Shown here: one piece after another, positions 43,601-43,868 of the stretch
How the letters are laid out: each line of letters begins with the position of its first letter
Position numbering within the stretch: position 1 is the first letter of the stretch
DNA from: GCA-2733415 sp965178635
GTDB taxonomy: Bacteria; Bacteroidota; Bacteroidia; Flavobacteriales; Flavobacteriaceae
NCBI GenBank assembly: GCA_965178635.1
Contig: CBCXVT010000035.1
Span: forward strand, 1 to 43,868
DNA: 43,868 nt
Reading direction: 5' to 3'
Notes under the pieces: generated by a model
Told to the model about the DNA's origin: nothing
What the model saw: only the letters and a program-made list of their open reading frames with translations
Databases searched by the model: none
Position numbers and translations under genes: made by a program

Positions 43601-43868
43601 ACTACAACTATGGTCGTTTCTGGGAATAGTGGTGTGATTTCTAATTTACCAGCAGGTGATTATAATAATATCACAGTAACTCATTTAAACTGTACATCTA
43701 TAGATGATGTCGATGTACAATTGATAGATCCGCCATTGCCAGTATTAGCAACAAATGCCAGTTCAGACCCAACAACTTGTGATGGTAATGATGGTAGCAT
43801 CACTTTAACAACGGCTAATTTACCAGACGGTAGTTATACAGTAAGTTATGAAGATGCAATGGGTACAC
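40673..43868 (+). CDS. Giant repeat protein, copy 2 (C-terminus outside window)
   Basis: The frame opens at ATG 40673 and stays open to the window end (1065 codons). It has a signal peptide (about 1-19, SIGNAQ) and then the same CUB-like domain (ITICPDTPGTYIQFEF, CITITFESDGS) and Cys-rich domain (CLGSAPNPAWYFVEIG, VGEFYMFLITNFNGDPGY) as giant 1. A CCPFEVGIDPTSCGATDG module and four ~88-aa repeats in ABAB order (41880-42930) follow. The PYAGTDG module and at least three SprB-like repeats come next, nearly identical to those of giant 1. A type B sorting domain is expected beyond the window but not seen. It is a probable T9SS adhesin. Confidence 0.88.
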   Translation, partial: MKKILLIIAILCFSIGNAQINISSGGTVSVGTCGNTFVDSGGVGGDYGGSENHQITICPDTPGTYIQFEFNSFAVEGEPWDFLTFYEGTGTGGTVIGTYGDTSPPDIGACAGGTYIASSDPSGCITITFESDGSVNQAGWEANITCTTTAGGDPIPGGNTPPANSVCGGSGAFCADSGALEFENSSSGDCVPDAPAEVVNNTCLGSAPNPAWYFVEIGTAGDIIIDIEQTTGPGGTGTGLDVDFALWGPFPDPSDACVDFAANPAIDCSYSIAAVETATIPNAQVGEFYMFLITNFNGDPGYIILDQTGGTGSTDCCPFEVGIDPTSCGATDGIIDISLLLANTSYTITYNDPLGNPQSYTTTTDATGTLQIPGLGAGTYTDIDLSVPNCGLGTVTLTAGSAPVLNTLTSNDPVCSGDDAVFTLSGTAGATVSYTTTTNGAQTIVLDGAGNGIVTVTGITADETITLTQISLSGCDAVLTNTTTVTIGTSSTANVVPDTTPICSGDDAVFIITGTAGATVSYTTTTNGAQTIVLDGAGNGTVTVTGITADETITLTQISLGGCSGTLTDTTTIMVTLNPVLNTLSSNDPVCSGDDAVFTLSGTAGATVSYTTTTNGAQTIVLDGAGNGTVTVTGITTDETITLTQISLSGCDTVLTNTTTVTIGANSNANVVPDTTPVCSGDDAVFIISGTAGATVSYTTTTNGAQTIVLDGAGNATVTVPGVTADETITLTQISLGGCSATLTDTTTIVVNPMPYAGTDGSLIICDSAANAIHLIDLINGEQSGGVWAQTSGFGGTFNPNSAIYTPSAGATTATFTYTVAGIPPCPDDVSNVLISIDNTPTLAFTSSTDPTTCLGTDGTITLTTSNLPDGTYTVDYEDATPSAQTATMVVVGDVGTISGLASGTYNNITVTNVGCTSIEDVDVQLNDPPLPTLALSANTGPTTCSGTDGTITLTTTNLPDGNYTVAYEDGTGTPQTTTMVVSGNSGVISNLPAGDYNNITVTHLNCTSIDDVDVQLIDPPLPVLATNASSDPTTCDGNDGSITLTTANLPDGSYTVSYEDAMGT
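41880..42930 (+). repeat. ABAB tandem repeats, 528-nt period, in giant gene 2
   Basis: Two ~264-nt units alternate. A units (from about 41880 and 42408) begin LNTL-x-SNDPVCSGDDAVFTLSGTAGATVSYT. B units (from about 42144 and 42672) begin ANVVPDTTP-x-CSGDDAVFI. The A copies, and the B copies, are almost identical at the DNA level, pointing to a recent duplication of the AB pair. Such arrays are prone to copy-number change. Confidence 0.88.

Overview
The window is AT-rich DNA from a member of the Bacteroidetes, very probably a marine-type Flavobacteriaceae. The signs are TANNTTTG-type promoter boxes, type IX secretion (T9SS) C-terminal sorting domains, a Bacteroides-type tyrosine integrase with RteC, and many short Lys-rich signal peptides and SDD-type lipoproteins.

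Layout. (1) 1-4408: one end of an integrative element, read on the minus strand: partial P-loop ATPase, winged-helix replication-type protein, excisionase-like HTH protein, frameshifted RteC and a tyrosine integrase whose first catalytic Arg is Ser. The element abuts the 3' end of tRNA-Arg(ACG) (4409-4482), the likely attachment site. A cluster of GTTGACC heptamers surrounds the integrase start. (2) 4542-8198: chromosomal housekeeping genes: a DUF2007 protein, a 50-aa conserved protein, an exported acidic protein, a Na+/Ca2+ exchanger and type II glutamine synthetase. (3) 8376-14740: a curli-type amyloid locus with a good promoter: CsgA-like fibre subunit (start codon out of frame because of a 7-A tract), CsgB-like protein, CsgE with a CsgH-like N-terminal domain, CsgF, CsgG with an extra C-terminal barrel-like domain, and a beta-propeller lipoprotein. 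(4) 14862-21189: three periplasmic SurA/parvulin-family proteins in an operon, then a MoxR ATPase and a membrane acyltransferase. (5) 21458-28452: aconitase B, aconitase A, a Crp/Fnr regulator and a two-domain lipoprotein, several separated by strong terminators. (6) 28498-32065, minus: folE, cysS, yidD and a family 2 glycosyltransferase. (7) 32381-43868: two tandem copies of a two-gene module, each a ~140-150-aa exported protein followed 18-20 nt later by a giant repeat protein. The first giant is 2359 aa and ends in a T9SS type B sorting domain; the second runs off the window.

How they fit together. Much of the window concerns the cell surface: curli secretion and assembly (CsgG/E/F with CsgA/B), periplasmic chaperones that would serve outer-membrane protein biogenesis, surface lipoproteins and T9SS adhesins. 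The most notable points are the CsgH-CsgE and CsgG-barrel fusions, the homopolymer tracts at the csgA promoter and start (possible phase variation), and the duplicated small-protein/giant-adhesin modules, which share a nearly identical ~950-nt block that looks like gene conversion.
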